Source: Chondrosia reniformis (taxonomy: Eukaryota; Porifera; Demospongiae; Chondrillida; Chondrillidae). Taken from it: a stretch of DNA of 64,000 nucleotides. Under the pieces are notes generated by a model. That model was not told where the DNA came from. It did no database searches and worked only from the letters and a program-made list of their open reading frames with translations. This document shows positions 1 to 28,623 of this stretch, piece by piece (the first letter of the stretch is position 1; every line of letters begins with the position of its first letter). The translations under genes and the position numbers were made by a program. The DNA is taken from assembly GCA_947172415.1 (NCBI GenBank), contig OX359200.1, positions 6,326,501-6,390,500 on the forward strand. Direction: 5' to 3'.

Positions 1-1200
1 TAAAAGTACCACGTACGTATATGGTAAAATGCATGGCTCATTTTTTGAAAATATTGTAAATCAAGATTATTCTCAACCGTAATAGCCATGCACTGAAGTG
101 GGGACAGATGTATATGTTAACTTTGATTTTCACTTATTTGGAGAAGACCTGAAAATGCCAACTCTAGCTGATATTCAGTAACTATCAATCACAGGAGGTC
201 AATCCTTTGAAGACTAACCCATGCAATTCAGTGGTAGTACTTCTTCCAGTTTGAATGAGAAGTGTAAAAGGAAGTGATGTCAGAAGAAAGTCAAATAGGT
301 ATTGTCACAGATCAGAAGAGTTGACAATTCATCAACTTTCCACTGATTTGTTAACCTTATACATATTCACTTGTCTCTTCCTGTCCAATTTATAACAATT
401 ATTCTTGCATTAAACTGTTAACTTTACACCCGTACACATGAACGACACATAAGAAACACACCTTCTGAGCAGGTTATCTACATACTGTATATGTCAGAGA
501 TTCTTAAATCAGTGTGCTCTGTGTATACGAGCTCTACGCATTTCATAATCAAAAGGATTTAGTAGAATGTAGCATGTATTCACAGTAGTGCATACGTAAA
601 TCTTGAATATCTTACCCCTGGCATGCTAACTTTTGTGTTTACTTAAATTTTATTGCTTCTCTATGCAATAACAAATACTTGTGGTTCTCTTTCTATGGGT
701 TTTCCTGAAGTCCTTGACTGATATTTTGATTCTGGAATGAACCCATCCAAACCATAGTCTGTTGAATTGTAGTGTCTTCATTATTTGCTGCATTGAATTA
801 TGGTCAATGTTTAATTTAAATTCTATTGAAATACATATATATGCACATTCATATTGTACTGCAGTGTATGTTGACAGATGTGTATGTTGACAGATGTGGA
901 TGTTGTTGTTGTTTGGAAATTGCTCAAAATATTCAAAAGATTTTCCATCTAAAGAAAAGACATGTAAAATAGTAAATCATACCACCAGGTCACTTGTAGG
1001 CATTGCTGAGACAATTGTATCTCAGTGGCAGAGCACTGCAGTTGGCCACCCATGGTTTCCTGGGTGATGGTTATACTGTACTTTCCTTTTGTTTTTCACT
1101 CTACTGAAATGAAAGCCATGAATTAACAGCTATGTTTGATTGCATATTATAATACTGTGTGCATGGATTTTTATGCTATTGTTGTTCCGTTTCCTTGCAG
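1..1200. other. Intron / upstream part of the POGLUT gene, no exon recognised
   Basis: The stretch is AT-rich with no convincing exon. The N-terminal half expected for this enzyme family (filamin-like domain and start of the CAP10 domain) must lie largely before the window. A tRNA-like repeat sits near the right end. The acceptor TTGCAG at 1195-1200 opens the first recognisable exon. Confidence 0.5.
995..1090 (+). repeat. tRNA-derived SINE-like repeat, copy 1 (degenerate)
   Basis: It shares the core GACAATTGTATCTCAGTGGC and AGAGCACT with better copies at 21685 and 63165. The A-box region (CTCAGTGGCAGAGC) is recognisable. The B box is eroded (GGTTTCCTGGGTGATGG). It is probably an old, silent copy. 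Confidence 0.55.
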
Positions 1201-4200
1201 CTCTTTCGCAGGACAGTTGGACAAATGGCAGATTTCAAGGAGTTTAGCGATGAGATGCTACTTTCTGTTCTACGAAAGGTAACAGACTGTCTTTTTGTAT
1301 GTGTGCATCTACAGTGTGCACCTGTATGTGTTATTGCATGTGCTCTTTCATAATTACATACTGTTTGTGACTGTATTGCTTCCTCAAGCAGAATTGCTGA
1401 AATGCTGAGGTATTGTGCAATACCCCTAAAAAGTTACATAATGACTGGCAAAGCCTTATCTTTTTATTCTAATGTCCTCCAAACACTCACAGGTCACATG
1501 TGTACAGCTGTTTCATGTTGACTTCTTGGACAGACTTCAGTAATGTCAATATATATTTATTTATTTATTTGTCATTTATTAAAGTGACACATACACATAA
1601 AAAAGAGCACAAGGCCAAGCAGGGACCCATGAGTCACTATATATGTCTATTAAATATTACAGTTGTGAGTTTATAATCTGGCTTGATCAGGAACATATTG
1701 CATGTATACATGTAGACATTGGAATTCTTCATCTTCTAAATCAGTGAAGTTTCTTTTCGAATCATGTGATCCTCATCATACTGTATCTTCTTCTCCCTGT
1801 ACAAGCAATCCATGCATGGCATCCCATAGCATATATATATTTATAGTGACTCGTGGCCCCAACTTGGCCTTGTGCTGTTTTGCAGGTGTCACTTTAATAA
1901 ATATATTATTAATATTATTATTATTTATATAACCAGACTTGTATTAGAAATTGATTTAATGTGGCTGTACTATACCCATCCACACTATTCAACTGGGGGA
2001 GGAAGTACGGAAGTATTGGTAATAAGTGTAACAAATCAGAGGACATGCTAATCTCTACTGAAACCCAAGTTATTTATTGTTAATGAATCTGTCTGTATGC
2101 AAACTTGATAACCTTGGAAATAACAGTTGTACTCCATTGTTATCGTATAGTGAATAGTGTCCATTTATTAATTTTAACTTTTATCTACGATAAATTGTGT
2201 ATCTTGCTAATTCAACCTAATTATTCATTTGTGTCAAGATGCACCACCGTAAATTTTAAAGAACAGACAAAAAATTATTATGTTAACGATATTATATCTA
2301 ACATCATGTAATACATTACATATATTATATACATATACACTGTACACTGAAAAGTCTGTCAAAAATAAAAGTATAGACTACGTACTCACAACTAAGGTAC
2401 CAATATGCTAGGAGATCTTTTTGGAGAATACCACTCCTCATCAGTAGCACTGGGTAGCATTCTAAAACCACTAAGTTACCAAGCAACTCAGCGATTGGTA
2501 TCTTGGTGCTATATTTTATACATTATAGTATGCTATATTTTCTACATTATGGTATGTTACGTATATCTTCTACATTATAATATGCTATATTTTATACATT
2601 ACATAATATTTATATTGAGTATGTACGCTTATATGTATATATGTAATGTTTATATTGAGTATGTATGTATCGTGTATAGGTGAAGATACCAGATATGGAG
2701 TTTGTAGTCAATTTGGGTGATTATCCTTTGGAGGAGAAGGAGAGACCTGTTAAGAATGACATTGGCACCGTCTATCCAATTCTGTCGTGGTGTGGTTCTG
2801 AAGATTCTCATGATATAGTTTGGCCTACCCACGACTTATCCCGCTCAACACTTGGAGCCATGGAAAAGTACGTGTGAGACATAGAAGTCAAGGGTATAAA
2901 TAACAGTCTCACCATTTACTACCTGCTTTTGAGCTAAGAGGTGTTACTATATATATATGTACAGTAACTACAAATATTTTAGATTAAGACCTCCCAAATA
3001 TGATCAATGTTACCGTAGTTATAGAAAAGTATTTTTTAAGATACATGCTCCTTGTACTTAAAATTCTATAATTATATGCAGTTGTTGCAATGGCATCAGT
3101 CATATGAATCATTTAGATGTGATATTTTAAATTTGGCTTATTGAACAAAATGCGATCTTTCAATATACGTACGTACTTTCCGTTAATTTATACTTCAGCA
3201 CAAAAACTATATTGTCCTTGTCAGCCATTTTGATAAGAGTTTGTATGATACAGTAAATGTACATGATTGGTGTGTAATTATACAAGTGATTCTAATGTGA
3301 ACAGGGTCACCGTGGACATTATGTCCATTCAAGGCTTTTCTTCAACTGAATGGTCAAGGAAGGAACCAAAAGTGTTCTTTAGAGGCCGCGATAGTAACCA
3401 GGCAAGGTTGGATGTTGTGGAAAAGTACCACAAGCACAAGGAATTTGACGTTGCACTAACACATTTCTTTTTTCATGAATACAATTACACACTTTATGGA
3501 GAAAAGCAGCAGCCAATGTCAATGTTTGATTTCTTCAAGGTAAATTTTAATATTCTATATAACTCTGTATCTATCCATAATTTAGTACACATGCAGAGAC
3601 CTTATTAACTGTGTGTACGTATGTAACTAAATCTAATTTTGTAAATTTTCATATATACGTATATACCTGACCCCTTAGACCGCAATTAATTGGGTTAGAA
3701 TCTATAGTTTTAACTTTTGTTGAAAGTACAGTTTGTTACCTGGATATGTAGAATGTACAAATATAAAATAATAATAATAAGGAGACAACACATTAACCTG
3801 TGAATGCCTTCCCAACTTAATGAGACTCTAATAATAGTAATATTGCTGAGAGCTTATATTCGGTACAGACATGTCGCTAAGTTATAATTAAGTAAGTAAC
3901 CTTTCTCTTACTTAATTAGTTACTACTATTTAATTCTACAAATTATTGGATGCATGTGTACGTATATATGAAGAAGCGAATGAACACTGGAAGGTATTAC
4001 ACATACACCATCCAGTCAAGTGTGTAAGCTGAAGACAGTCATCCAAACTCACTACCACATGAGCCAAAGCAGCTGTCTGTGGTTCTCTGATGATTTTTCC
4101 ACCTTGGATGACTGGGAGGCAATCACTGGCTCCCATTATAATAGGCCTTTGGTCCCCCAGCCAAGATAATACTTTGGTCACTTGACTGATCAGCATAATA

Positions 4201-6488
4201 CATTCCAGTGATTATTCATTTCTTCATTATAGCCTTTGCACAGGCATGCATAACTTAATTAACTCACTTAGTTTATATGTACAGTATATATATGTATGTG
4301 TGTATAGAATAAGTACATCTTGAACATTGATGGTACTGTGGCTGCTTACCGCATGCCATACCTTCTGGCTGGACACTCCCTCGTATTTAAGCAGGATTCA
4401 CCTTATTATGAGCACTTCTATAAAAAGCTTGTGCCATGGACTCACTACGTTCCCGTAAAGAGGGATATGAGTGATATCCTGGACCAGCTAGAATGGGCCA
4501 AAGAACATGATGAAGAGGTAGGGAATGTCAAGTTATTTACTCTCTCGATTTTACCAATTTAATTCTTCTCCTGATATGATACAGTTCAAATTATATATAA
4601 AAATCTCTGTAAAGTATCCATATATACAATGTACGTATGTACATATCAACACACATGTTTGACTACTTGAACTATTTACTGCTTATATGTACAAACAGTA
4701 AAGTTACATTTGAGATGATATGTACTCATAGGGACATTTTAAGCGTAACTACTTACTGTACATCTTCTCATATTTTTAAATAAATAACCACTTGACAACT
4801 ATGCTATGTACGTATAACAGTTTATCTCCTTTTAACCCTCTTACATTAATGGCCTACTCCTTATTAATTACATGTATTATTATATTAACCATAATACGTA
4901 TATGATATGTACATACTTCGCTGGTACAAATGTCATAGGCTCAGCAGATCACTAAGAATGCTCATCAGTTTGTGATGGATCATTTAATGCCTGAACACAC
5001 CTACTGTTACGTTGCAAGATTACTCAAGGTTTGATTTCAATTTTGGTGAATGCATGCATTTCCATGATTGGTCATACAATGTGACTATAATAAAACTTAT
5101 TGTGCTAAATATGAAAGTGATAAGCAGACCACAAGTTCTGTTTCTCAAGCATCATTGATGGGAATCAAACTCAGGACCACTGATTAAAATCATCAGTTAG
5201 TTCCCTCCTTCTACTAGGCTACAATGGTTATTATTCAATCTAATTAGTACTCACTCTCTTAATGGTGATTTAATTTATGTCAAACAAACTGACTCTCGGT
5301 AAACATTCCATGCAATCGGAAAATATTGATTGTCAAATAGTTTAAGATTTTACATTACCGTGGAATGTAATTGTTACTCGGTTATTAAAAGAACAATCTA
5401 AGTCAGTTGTGGTCTAACATTTATCACGTTTTTGTATGCCTTCCTGCATGCTACGAATGAATAATCTTAAACATCACATTCCAAAAAGTATGGTTATCCT
5501 ATGAAGCTAAGGAAACTTAAAGAGAATAGACTAAACAATTTTCTTAGACTGGATGATTCAGGGAAAACCATAGGGTTTTGGATGAAGATAAAGTTAGACT
5601 TCTTTTCTTCCTTTTCCAATTGTACAAATGTATTATAATTATATAGTACATACTGTATGTACTGTAACCGAATGTTCTCTATATACAATTATTTTGTTTT
5701 TATAACAGCTGTCTACACTTCTATGACAACTGTATACTTCTATGACAACTGTCTAGACAATTGTCTACTTCTATGACACTGGTATACTTCTGTGACAATG
5801 ATATACTTCTGTGACAATGATATACTTCTATGACAACTGTCTAGACAATTGTCTACTTCTATGACACTGGTATACTTCTGTGACAATGATATACTTCTAT
5901 GACAACTGTCTACACTTCTATGACAACTGTCTACTTCTATGACAACTGTCTACACTTCTATGGCAACTGTATACTTCTATGGCAACTGTCTACACTTCCA
6001 TGACAACTGTATACTTCTACGACCACTTTATACTACAATGTTTACGTATTTTATATATTTTGTATTATTATACTGCTAATAGTTAAGGGTAATACGTTTT
6101 GTTTCTATGACAACTATATACTTCAACTGTATTGCATGTAGGAGTATGCTAAAAGACAAGTAGGCAGACCAGTGAAACATCAACACATGACACAGCTAAA
6201 TCAACCAAATAAGAGTTGTCGCCCTTGCAAGGTATGTCAATCACTATAGTGACTCATGGGGCCAGCTTGGCCTATTGCTTGCTTATTATTAATGTATTTG
6301 TGATGGAAGTTTGAAGATGCATAATGTTAAATAGAAACAAGACTTAGAGACCTATTACACGTGTACCATCAGCTTATGTACTTATATAAAGGTATCTAGA
6401 GATGCAGGAATGGCTTCATCTTTCTTCATGTATATATTTTTAGGAGATGCGGCTTCACCTAAAAAGTGGTCAGCATGATGAGTTGTGA
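1201..6488 (+). CDS. POGLUT2/3: Protein O-glucosyltransferase, POGLUT2/3 (KDELC) type, 3' part
   Basis: This is an ER-lumen glycosyltransferase of the CAP10 fold. Relatives add O-glucose to EGF repeats of secreted and Notch-type proteins. Seven exons are seen: 1201-1278, 2680-2867, 3305-3539, 4308-4517, 4939-5028, 6142-6231 and 6444-6488. They give 311 residues, and all phases join cleanly. Diagnostic stretches are [51 protein letters not shown] and [10 protein letters not shown], which match human POGLUT2/3 in order. The last exon encodes a C-terminal QHDEL followed by TGA, an ER-retrieval signal as expected for this subfamily. The N-terminus is outside the window. A possible poly(A) signal AATAAA lies near 6658. 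The intron before the sixth exon contains a tandem repeat and a SINE-like copy. The choice between POGLUT2 and POGLUT3 cannot be made here. Confidence 0.93.
1574..1912. repeat. Fold-back element with arms of about 70 bp
   Basis: The left arm (about 1574-1650) and right arm (about 1843-1912) are inverted copies sharing TAGTGACTC, CTTGGCCTTGTGCT and GTGTCACTTTAATAAAT. The arms are separated by about 190 bp. A partial third copy in the right-arm orientation lies at 6243-6285. It is located in a POGLUT intron. It looks like a non-autonomous DNA element or a pair of repeats in opposite orientation. Confidence 0.6.
2505..2620. repeat. AT-rich imperfect tandem repeat, unit about 30 bp
   Basis: About four imperfect copies of a unit containing TATGCTATATTTTATACATTA lie immediately upstream of the exon at 2680. 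They are intronic. Confidence 0.55.
3936..4200 (-). repeat. Possible repeat fragment with decayed coding look
   Basis: The minus strand is open for 86 codons inside a POGLUT intron. A part of it (near 4070-4110, containing CTGATGATTTTT and CTTGGAT) resembles 42500-42545 in an importin-4 intron. This suggests a dispersed element rather than a gene. No family was recognised. Confidence 0.3.
5117..5228 (-). repeat. tRNA-derived SINE-like repeat, copy 2
   Basis: On the minus strand a tRNA-like 5' end (CATTGTAGCCTAGTAGAAGG, A-box-like) is followed by a B-box-like GAGTTTGATTCCC. It then has the family tail ACTTGTGGTCTGCTTATC, close to ACTTGTGGTTTGATTATC in other copies. It lies in a POGLUT intron. 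Confidence 0.55.
5704..6020. repeat. Intronic tandem repeat, unit about 20 bp
   Basis: About 15 degenerate copies of a unit like ACTTCTATGACAACTGTCT lie in the POGLUT intron that precedes the exon at 6142. Higher-order duplication is visible (GTCTAGACAATTGTCTAC recurs). Confidence 0.85.
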
Positions 6489-8663
6489 TGATGGGACACG
6501 ATAGTTTATCAACATAGATCATAGATTTTTTCCTCTTATTATGACTTATACACAATCAAATTTCTCTCTTTCAGTAATTTTTACAATAATCTTTGAATTT
6601 TACTGTGCGTATGTGTATGTCGATATGCATTGTACTACTATGTACAAGGAAACATATAATAAATATAACCATGTGAAAATTCAGCTTTATATTTTATATA
6701 TAACCCATAGTGCTGTTTTAGTGCATTCTTATATACGTACGTATATATGTACATGTGCTGCACAGTATTGAGAAAAAGGCAATTCTATTTTCAAAAGCAT
6801 GAATGTACACAATATACAAACATTTACCTTCATTTAGTGATTATTATAATTGTATGTTATACATATATATACACACAAAATAAAATGGCTCATATTCAAT
6901 GAACAACGTTAACAATATTGCAACTTAAATCAATATCAATATATACCTTGTATACATATGCCTTTAATTTTTAAATTACATGTACGTATACACACACCAT
7001 TTTCTTCCCCTTATCCTCATGACACACACACACACACATGTACATATATATGTGTGTGCATGTACAACTATATACTCCATATCATATACATTATATATAT
7101 GTATACATATTTACAGTATACAAATGGAACTATATTCAATTCAGTATATAGTTGTTGTATATAGGTTCAGCAGTATAGTTTATAATTAGCCATAGAGTAT
7201 CTAAGGGTTAGAGAGCATTTGCTGGCGCACGTTTGTGTATGCAGTAAACGTTAAAATTTTGTGCTATCTATCTAGTGGGAGTATTGTTGACAGCACTGCT
7301 AGAATTTAACATTTAACCCTGAACATTAAGACAATCTTTATCGCTACCCAACCATTAACTATGCAGCAACAAAGCAAGCTAGAAATATTTCCCCCTGCTA
7401 ATCGTTAGTAGTAACAAATGTGTGTTCACCGAGCAGGGACCGCCTAGCAACAAATAGAGAGTCTGCGGTCGATGTGACCGTGATATCAGGAATGTCGAGC
7501 ATCCGTGCCGCTTTATTGCGCAATTCAGAAAATGGAGGTTTCAAATGACACTTGGCTCCATATATATCTTTTTATTTATAATATTTGGCACAAGATAACG
7601 TCATTTTCAACAACATGTATATAAGTAATTTTTATGGCCTCCAGAAGATAAAAATCTTCCTTTTTAGTCATTTCACAGGCTTCCAAACTCTCACGGATCT
7701 TCACTGAAAGGTTTCGGTCGGCCCTCGCTTATTTTCTGCTAACTTCAAATTCTCAAGGGATGGCCTTGAAATTTAATCCCAATTAGTGAAGTTTAATGTC
7801 TTCCTCGTCTCAAGGTTACTCACCTCTCAGGCTCTGTGACTGCAAAATTAGTCATGCGACACGAGCAGAAATCACAGCTCTTCGAGTTCTATATCACCTG
7901 TCACAGCGTATATAGCTAGACAACGAATGTAAAATATTGAAGACTATGACCTACTTGTGAATTTTAAGGCTATAATTTTCTGTTCTAGTACTATATAGAA
8001 TGATACAAAAATATTATCAGAGGACGAAAAGTGTCCTGGCCAAAACACGGTCCGCCTGGACAAGCCAAAAGAGGTCCGAATTATAGCCTTTCATAGATTA
8101 TGTATAATCGTTATACCCCTATTCGCTATACTCGTTCTCTATACACTTGTATGTCTATCAGCATATAGGGCCCTATATATAATATTATTTATATATTATT
8201 TATATATACAATAGGAAACCTAATAACAACCAATTATAAGTTAGCTAAATGTGAGATCAGATGTTTTGAAGGTACCTTTATAATTATACAATACCCACCT
8301 GACTCCAAGTTGACACAGATATCTTATATGTATTATCAGTACTTTGTATACCTATATCTTGTTCTAAATTTATTAATTAAAAATAATTACTGTGATACAT
8401 GGAAATTGGAATTCCAGAAATTAAAGGCCATATATAAGTATAAATTTAGTTTAGCCATGGTAATATAACAAGGTATATCTAGTATAGTACTATACAGTGT
8501 AGTATAGAAGATATTAAGCGACTGCCCGATGATGCAATAGTTTTGTGGTGTGCGGTTGTAGTGTAGCATCCTAGGCCTTGCCTTTAACCCTTTCTATATC
8601 ATTCAAAGACCCACCTACACACACCACACGCACTGAAAGGCGGCCAAATTAAGCTCTGCAGAG
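6489..8663. other. Intergenic DNA upstream of the forkhead gene
   Basis: This is AT-rich DNA between the POGLUT 3' end and the forkhead start, with a short (CA)n run near 7021-7040. A TATA-like ATATATAAG lies near 8450. No coding potential is supported. Open frames here are short and TA-rich. Confidence 0.5.
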
Positions 8664-9953
8664 ATGCATATTTCATATTCAGAGGTCTCCATGAATTACT
8701 CAGCTTCGCAGCCAACAATTATGTCACGGAGTACCAATTCTGGAGAGCACTCGGATTTGCAGTGTGATGCCATTCCGTGCGCCGACCAGCCCGGCACAGG
8801 CTACGCTCACCATCAGCCTATGGTAATGTGTAGTCCTACCGTAGCCATGCAGTCAGAGTGCGTATTCCCAGCGCACCATCCTGCAGCACAACAGTGGGTA
8901 CAGCCAAATGCGGCAAGCTTTCAAATCTACAATCAACAGCAAAACCATCCAGGGGAACAATCCTACGTACCAGAGCAAACAGGCGCAGCTTGCCAATTAG
9001 GTCAGACGTTTTCTCCAACCCAAAATAGGCCCATGCAGTTTATGACGCCACAGTTGTCAACTCCTAGCCTATGGGCACCTCCAGTCTCGTCATCTGCGAT
9101 AACACCGTCTCCAGGTCAGCTATCCTCTCCTCTCGAAGGTACGACTGCTAGTGCATCTATTCCCGGATTTCTTCAGCCTGTAAAACACGGAAGGCCTACT
9201 AAGCCACCGTATTCCTACATTGCTCTGATTGCTATGGCTATAGAAAATTCCCCAGGGAGACGAGCAACGCTAGCTGAAATCTGTCAACACATTCGAGATC
9301 GTTTTCCGTATTACAGAGGTGACTACAAGCAGGGCTGGGAAAATTCCATTAGACATAATCTTTCGTTAAATGAATGCTTCATGAAGATCCCCAGGGAGCA
9401 AGGCAAACCTGGAAAGGGGCACTATTGGACTTTAGATCCTGCAAGCAAAAATATGTTTATGGATGGCAGTTTGAGAAGAAGAAAGAAGAGGTTTAGAAGA
9501 AGTGACTCCACATCCTCAGATGCTGAGGCCAGCCCTTCTTGTGGTGAACTTCCACTGGATCACAATCTGGAATCAAATTCATCACAGAGTTGCTCAGAGC
9601 CGATTAATGAGAAATCAAGTCAATCCAATTTGTTGCCTAGTGAAGCTGATAAAGCTGCTGATTCTTCCCATTTCTGCTCAAGATCTGTCTCTGTTATCAC
9701 TCAATGCAGTGCAATGCCTCAACACCTAGCCTCGCCCCTTGGAATAGGTCCAACTGCCCTCCCCTCTACCATTTCTCCCCAACCATACACTCAGCCCTCC
9801 ACACAAATCCAAGCTCCCTCCTTTAGCTTTGTACCAAATACCCCTTGGCCCTGGATGCCCTGCCAAACCACTCAGTATACCCTCCCTACCTACGTGGGGT
9901 ATCCTGTTTTACAAGAGAACAGCAGTCTGCCTCAAGTGCAGAAAATTCAGTAA
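8664..9953 (+). CDS. Forkhead (Fox) transcription factor, FoxF-like
   Basis: This is a DNA-binding transcription factor of 429 residues in one uninterrupted exon. The forkhead domain covers about residues 180-278, beginning [14 protein letters not shown]. Recognition helix 3 reads [15 protein letters not shown], and the wing region reads [17 protein letters not shown] followed by a basic RRRKKRFRR tail that could serve as a nuclear signal. The LNECF...[10 protein letters not shown]...DPAS pattern is closest to what I recall of FoxF, with FoxL and FoxD features. The class needs a tree. The N-terminal 179 residues are rich in Gln, Pro and Ser. The C-terminus is Ser/Pro/Thr/Gln-rich, as in activation domains. 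An in-frame ATG nine codons downstream could be an alternative start. The lack of introns is common in some Fox classes. Confidence 0.95.
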   Translation: MHISYSEVSMNYSASQPTIMSRSTNSGEHSDLQCDAIPCADQPGTGYAHHQPMVMCSPTVAMQSECVFPAHHPAAQQWVQPNAASFQIYNQQQNHPGEQSYVPEQTGAACQLGQTFSPTQNRPMQFMTPQLSTPSLWAPPVSSSAITPSPGQLSSPLEGTTASASIPGFLQPVKHGRPTKPPYSYIALIAMAIENSPGRRATLAEICQHIRDRFPYYRGDYKQGWENSIRHNLSLNECFMKIPREQGKPGKGHYWTLDPASKNMFMDGSLRRRKKRFRRSDSTSSDAEASPSCGELPLDHNLESNSSQSCSEPINEKSSQSNLLPSEADKAADSSHFCSRSVSVITQCSAMPQHLASPLGIGPTALPSTISPQPYTQPSTQIQAPSFSFVPNTPWPWMPCQTTQYTLPTYVGYPVLQENSSLPQVQKIQ

Positions 9954-10346
9954 CCTTTTTATGCCCGTTGCGATTCCTGTTTTTATGCCCTCAAGGAAAT
10001 GCTCACCAAAAGTCACTTAAGACTTAGTATATTGTAGTTTGTAGTAGCTTGAGTGATATATCGTGTCACCTTAAAAACCATCATCATGTGTTTTTTCAAT
10101 ATTCATCTCTTTTTTCAAGGCAATGTAGTGTTTTTTGAATAATAATATATACAGCATTTGCTTCTTAACAATGATATGTTCATTGAGATCATACTGTTTT
10201 CGCTTGGGAGAAAAGGGTAATATAAATACAACCTATTTTGAAAGCACATGTAGTAGATAAAATTTATAGCCTATGGGTATGGTATATAAACTATGAATCT
10301 AATTACTATGTCTAGGACCCATATTCTAGCACGTGCTGCAAAAAAG

Positions 10347-26353
<16,007 letters not shown>

Positions 26354-27595
26354 TTCTCTATAATTATCTAATTGAACTATTTCTTAATTTATCAAGGGAA
26401 ATAAAATTTCTTTTAGTTACATTAGCAAATATCCACTTGGGAATATTGACATTTATCCTTAATGAAATGTGGAACATAAATAAAATTCAAAGAACAAAGG
26501 TCAAACATTGTGAAGCATTACTACATGCAATGCATATAATGCACTTTATATTTATTACTTACTAATATATATATTGAATATACAAATTACAGTGTGTATA
26601 TAGTTTAACAAATACTTGGTCATTTAACAGTCTCCAGGGTCATGTTTTGCTTAATCTTAAGAACCAACAAGATATGTTTATATACAATTATACCATGTAC
26701 ATCCCATGTATATATCTGTTAACTATTGAGATACTGAGATTATTTAGCAACAGCAACATGAATTCTTTAGATAGAACGTTTCAACCGAAAGGTCTTCATC
26801 AGCAATATGATCACAACAAATACTATATGTAACTATGTATGTATATAAATTAAGCCAAAACTTCTAGAAAAAAACCAAGTTCCAGTAAATAGTTCCTATC
26901 TTACAGAGGGAAAGTTCATTTCAACATTAGTCTGTGTGAAATCATTGTTTTGTTCTATTTGAAATTGACCATATACCTTTGCTTCAATGCATGGTTGCAA
27001 GTTAGGTCCTATGCGCTTAGATACGCTTTGATGGTATGACGTCATCTATGTTACTATATTTAGATACGTCATGCGCCGTATTTGGGTGGTTCAATTTCGT
27101 CATAGTTCCCAACCCAACTTAGCTTGGGCGTTCCACATATTCCGCATTCCTCGGGATGATTCATGATTTATGATCTAGGATATCATGTCACACACGCCGT
27201 ATTATACAAACCTGAATTACTTCAGTTATACCTTGAGATAATGATAGGTACAGTGTCCCTTTGTAAACATGTAGGAAGTTTAAATTCGTTTCATGATGAT
27301 TCTACTACCTTAAGCTTTAAGTCATTCATGAAGTCATGTATGTACTGATCCTATACCACTTCAGTAACTCTATATATTACCATGTGTTTAAATGACTTTA
27401 TCTTTGTATTGAACACAAAACCCAGTGGACATAATTGGCATTTTGAAGTTAAAGGAGTGACAAATTCTTCTTTTAAACATTATACAGATTTGAAATGTAT
27501 GCATATTAACTAACATTCATTTAGTTATACAAACAATTATAGCACTAAAAAAGAAAATAGCAAGTCTGGTGTACATTGAAGGATGTAATGCCATG
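26354..27595. other. Intergenic DNA between convergent GMDS and TAF11
   Basis: It contains the GMDS 3' untranslated region with AATAAA near 26400 and 26477, and the hairpin at 26769. There is a less AT-rich patch at about 27000-27130 with GACGTCAT. No gene is supported. Confidence 0.5.
26769..26812 (-). other. Hammerhead-like core hairpin near the GMDS 3' end
   Basis: On the minus strand: CTGATGAAGACC, TTTC, GGTTGAAACGTT. It has the same core as the small elements elsewhere in the window. Outer-strand pairing is weak. It lies about 400 bp after the GMDS stop codon. Confidence 0.35.
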
Positions 27596-28066
27596 TTAAA
27601 ATAACGTCTTCCTATGTCTTGTGCTAGGCAATTCCTGTCGTTGTCTTAAGATGCGTGAGGCTTCTCTGATGTGCTTGGGTTTTAATGGTCCCTCATCCTG
27701 TTGTCGGTCACGTGACGCACACGCCAACTCCACTATCTCCCCCACATACACTTTGGCCATACCAGCCATGGCAATGACTGCGTTCTGAGGGATAGAAGTT
27801 CCGCATACACTTTGCATCAGCGTTTTGATTCGTGATCTTGGAAAGGCCGCTCTTCTAAAGACCTCATACTGGTCTTGCTGCTGATTAGAGAAGGACGCGA
27901 CCAGTAGCTTCATCTTCTCCTGTTCCTTCGTGTCCTCGTCTTCACTCTCCGCCGTATCTTCCGTCTTCACTTCTTCAGTAGAATCATCAAATTTCGCCTT
28001 TTTGCTCTTAAACGCTTCGTCATCCGACGATTCTGCAGTTTTATCCTTCCTTTTCTTTTTGCCCAT
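27596..28066 (-). CDS. TAF11: TFIID subunit TAF11
   Basis: This is a subunit of the general transcription factor TFIID. It pairs with TAF13 through a histone fold and acts in nuclear pre-initiation complexes. The single exon encodes 156 residues, shorter than human (211) because the acidic N-terminus is short. Residues 1-50 are Lys/Glu/Asp/Ser-rich, starting MGKKKRKDK and ending in an acidic EDTAESEDEDTKEQEK run. The histone fold spans about 52-150: MKLLVASFSNQQQDQYEVFR, RRAAFPRSRIKTLMQ, SIPQNAVIAMAGMAKVYVGE and PLKPKHIREASR all line up with human TAF11. The gene is divergent from the gene starting at 28624, about 220 bp of shared promoter apart, and convergent with GMDS. Confidence 0.95.
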   Translation of the reverse strand: MGKKKRKDKTAESSDDEAFKSKKAKFDDSTEEVKTEDTAESEDEDTKEQEKMKLLVASFSNQQQDQYEVFRRAAFPRSRIKTLMQSVCGTSIPQNAVIAMAGMAKVYVGEIVELACASRDRQQDEGPLKPKHIREASRILRQRQELPSTRHRKTLF

Positions 28067-28285
28067 TATTGAAATTTAAGGGCGGCCATTTTAATTCGGT
28101 TCTTGCCTATTGCACCATGGATTGGCAGCAGGCAAGCCCTCGCACGCCCTTTATAAAAGGATCTCTGCAGAAAATGGTTACATAGTGAGAATTTGGCCTG
28201 CCCGGGCGTGTTCAGCCAATTTTATACTAATCCTACAACAACCGCCAAAGAAGAGAGGGAAGCGGTTATCCTTTAGACAGGGAAA
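28067..28285. promoter_or_regulatory. Shared bidirectional promoter region
   Basis: TAF11 (minus) and the unrecognised gene (plus) are transcribed away from this segment. It contains GGCGGCCATTTTAA, a YY1-like site read in reverse, just before the TAF11 ATG. A putative 5' untranslated exon for the plus gene ends at a GTGAGT donor near 28286; its acceptor CTATAG lies directly before the ATG at 28624. Confidence 0.4.
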
Positions 28286-28623
28286 GTGAGTTTGTGAAGT
28301 GGCTCCAATCATCCATTAGTTTTCTATTAGAACGTGATTATCATAGACATAAATAAATGATTTACGTACACATATATAGCTATTACTCTTTTAAGGATTT
28401 GGCAATCGAAAGATTAAGTATTTCTTAAATAAATGGTTTGATGGTCTAGATAGTATAATATGGAGTATCCTTTGGTCAGATCTGTTTAAATGAGTACTCC
28501 TTAAAGATAGTATATGTTAAAATTTCACGTACTATTTGCTACAGATAGATGGTTGAGCCATGTATTTATTATAACTATTCCAGAATAATTGATGTGATAA
28601 CGACATCTTTTTATTCTATAGAA

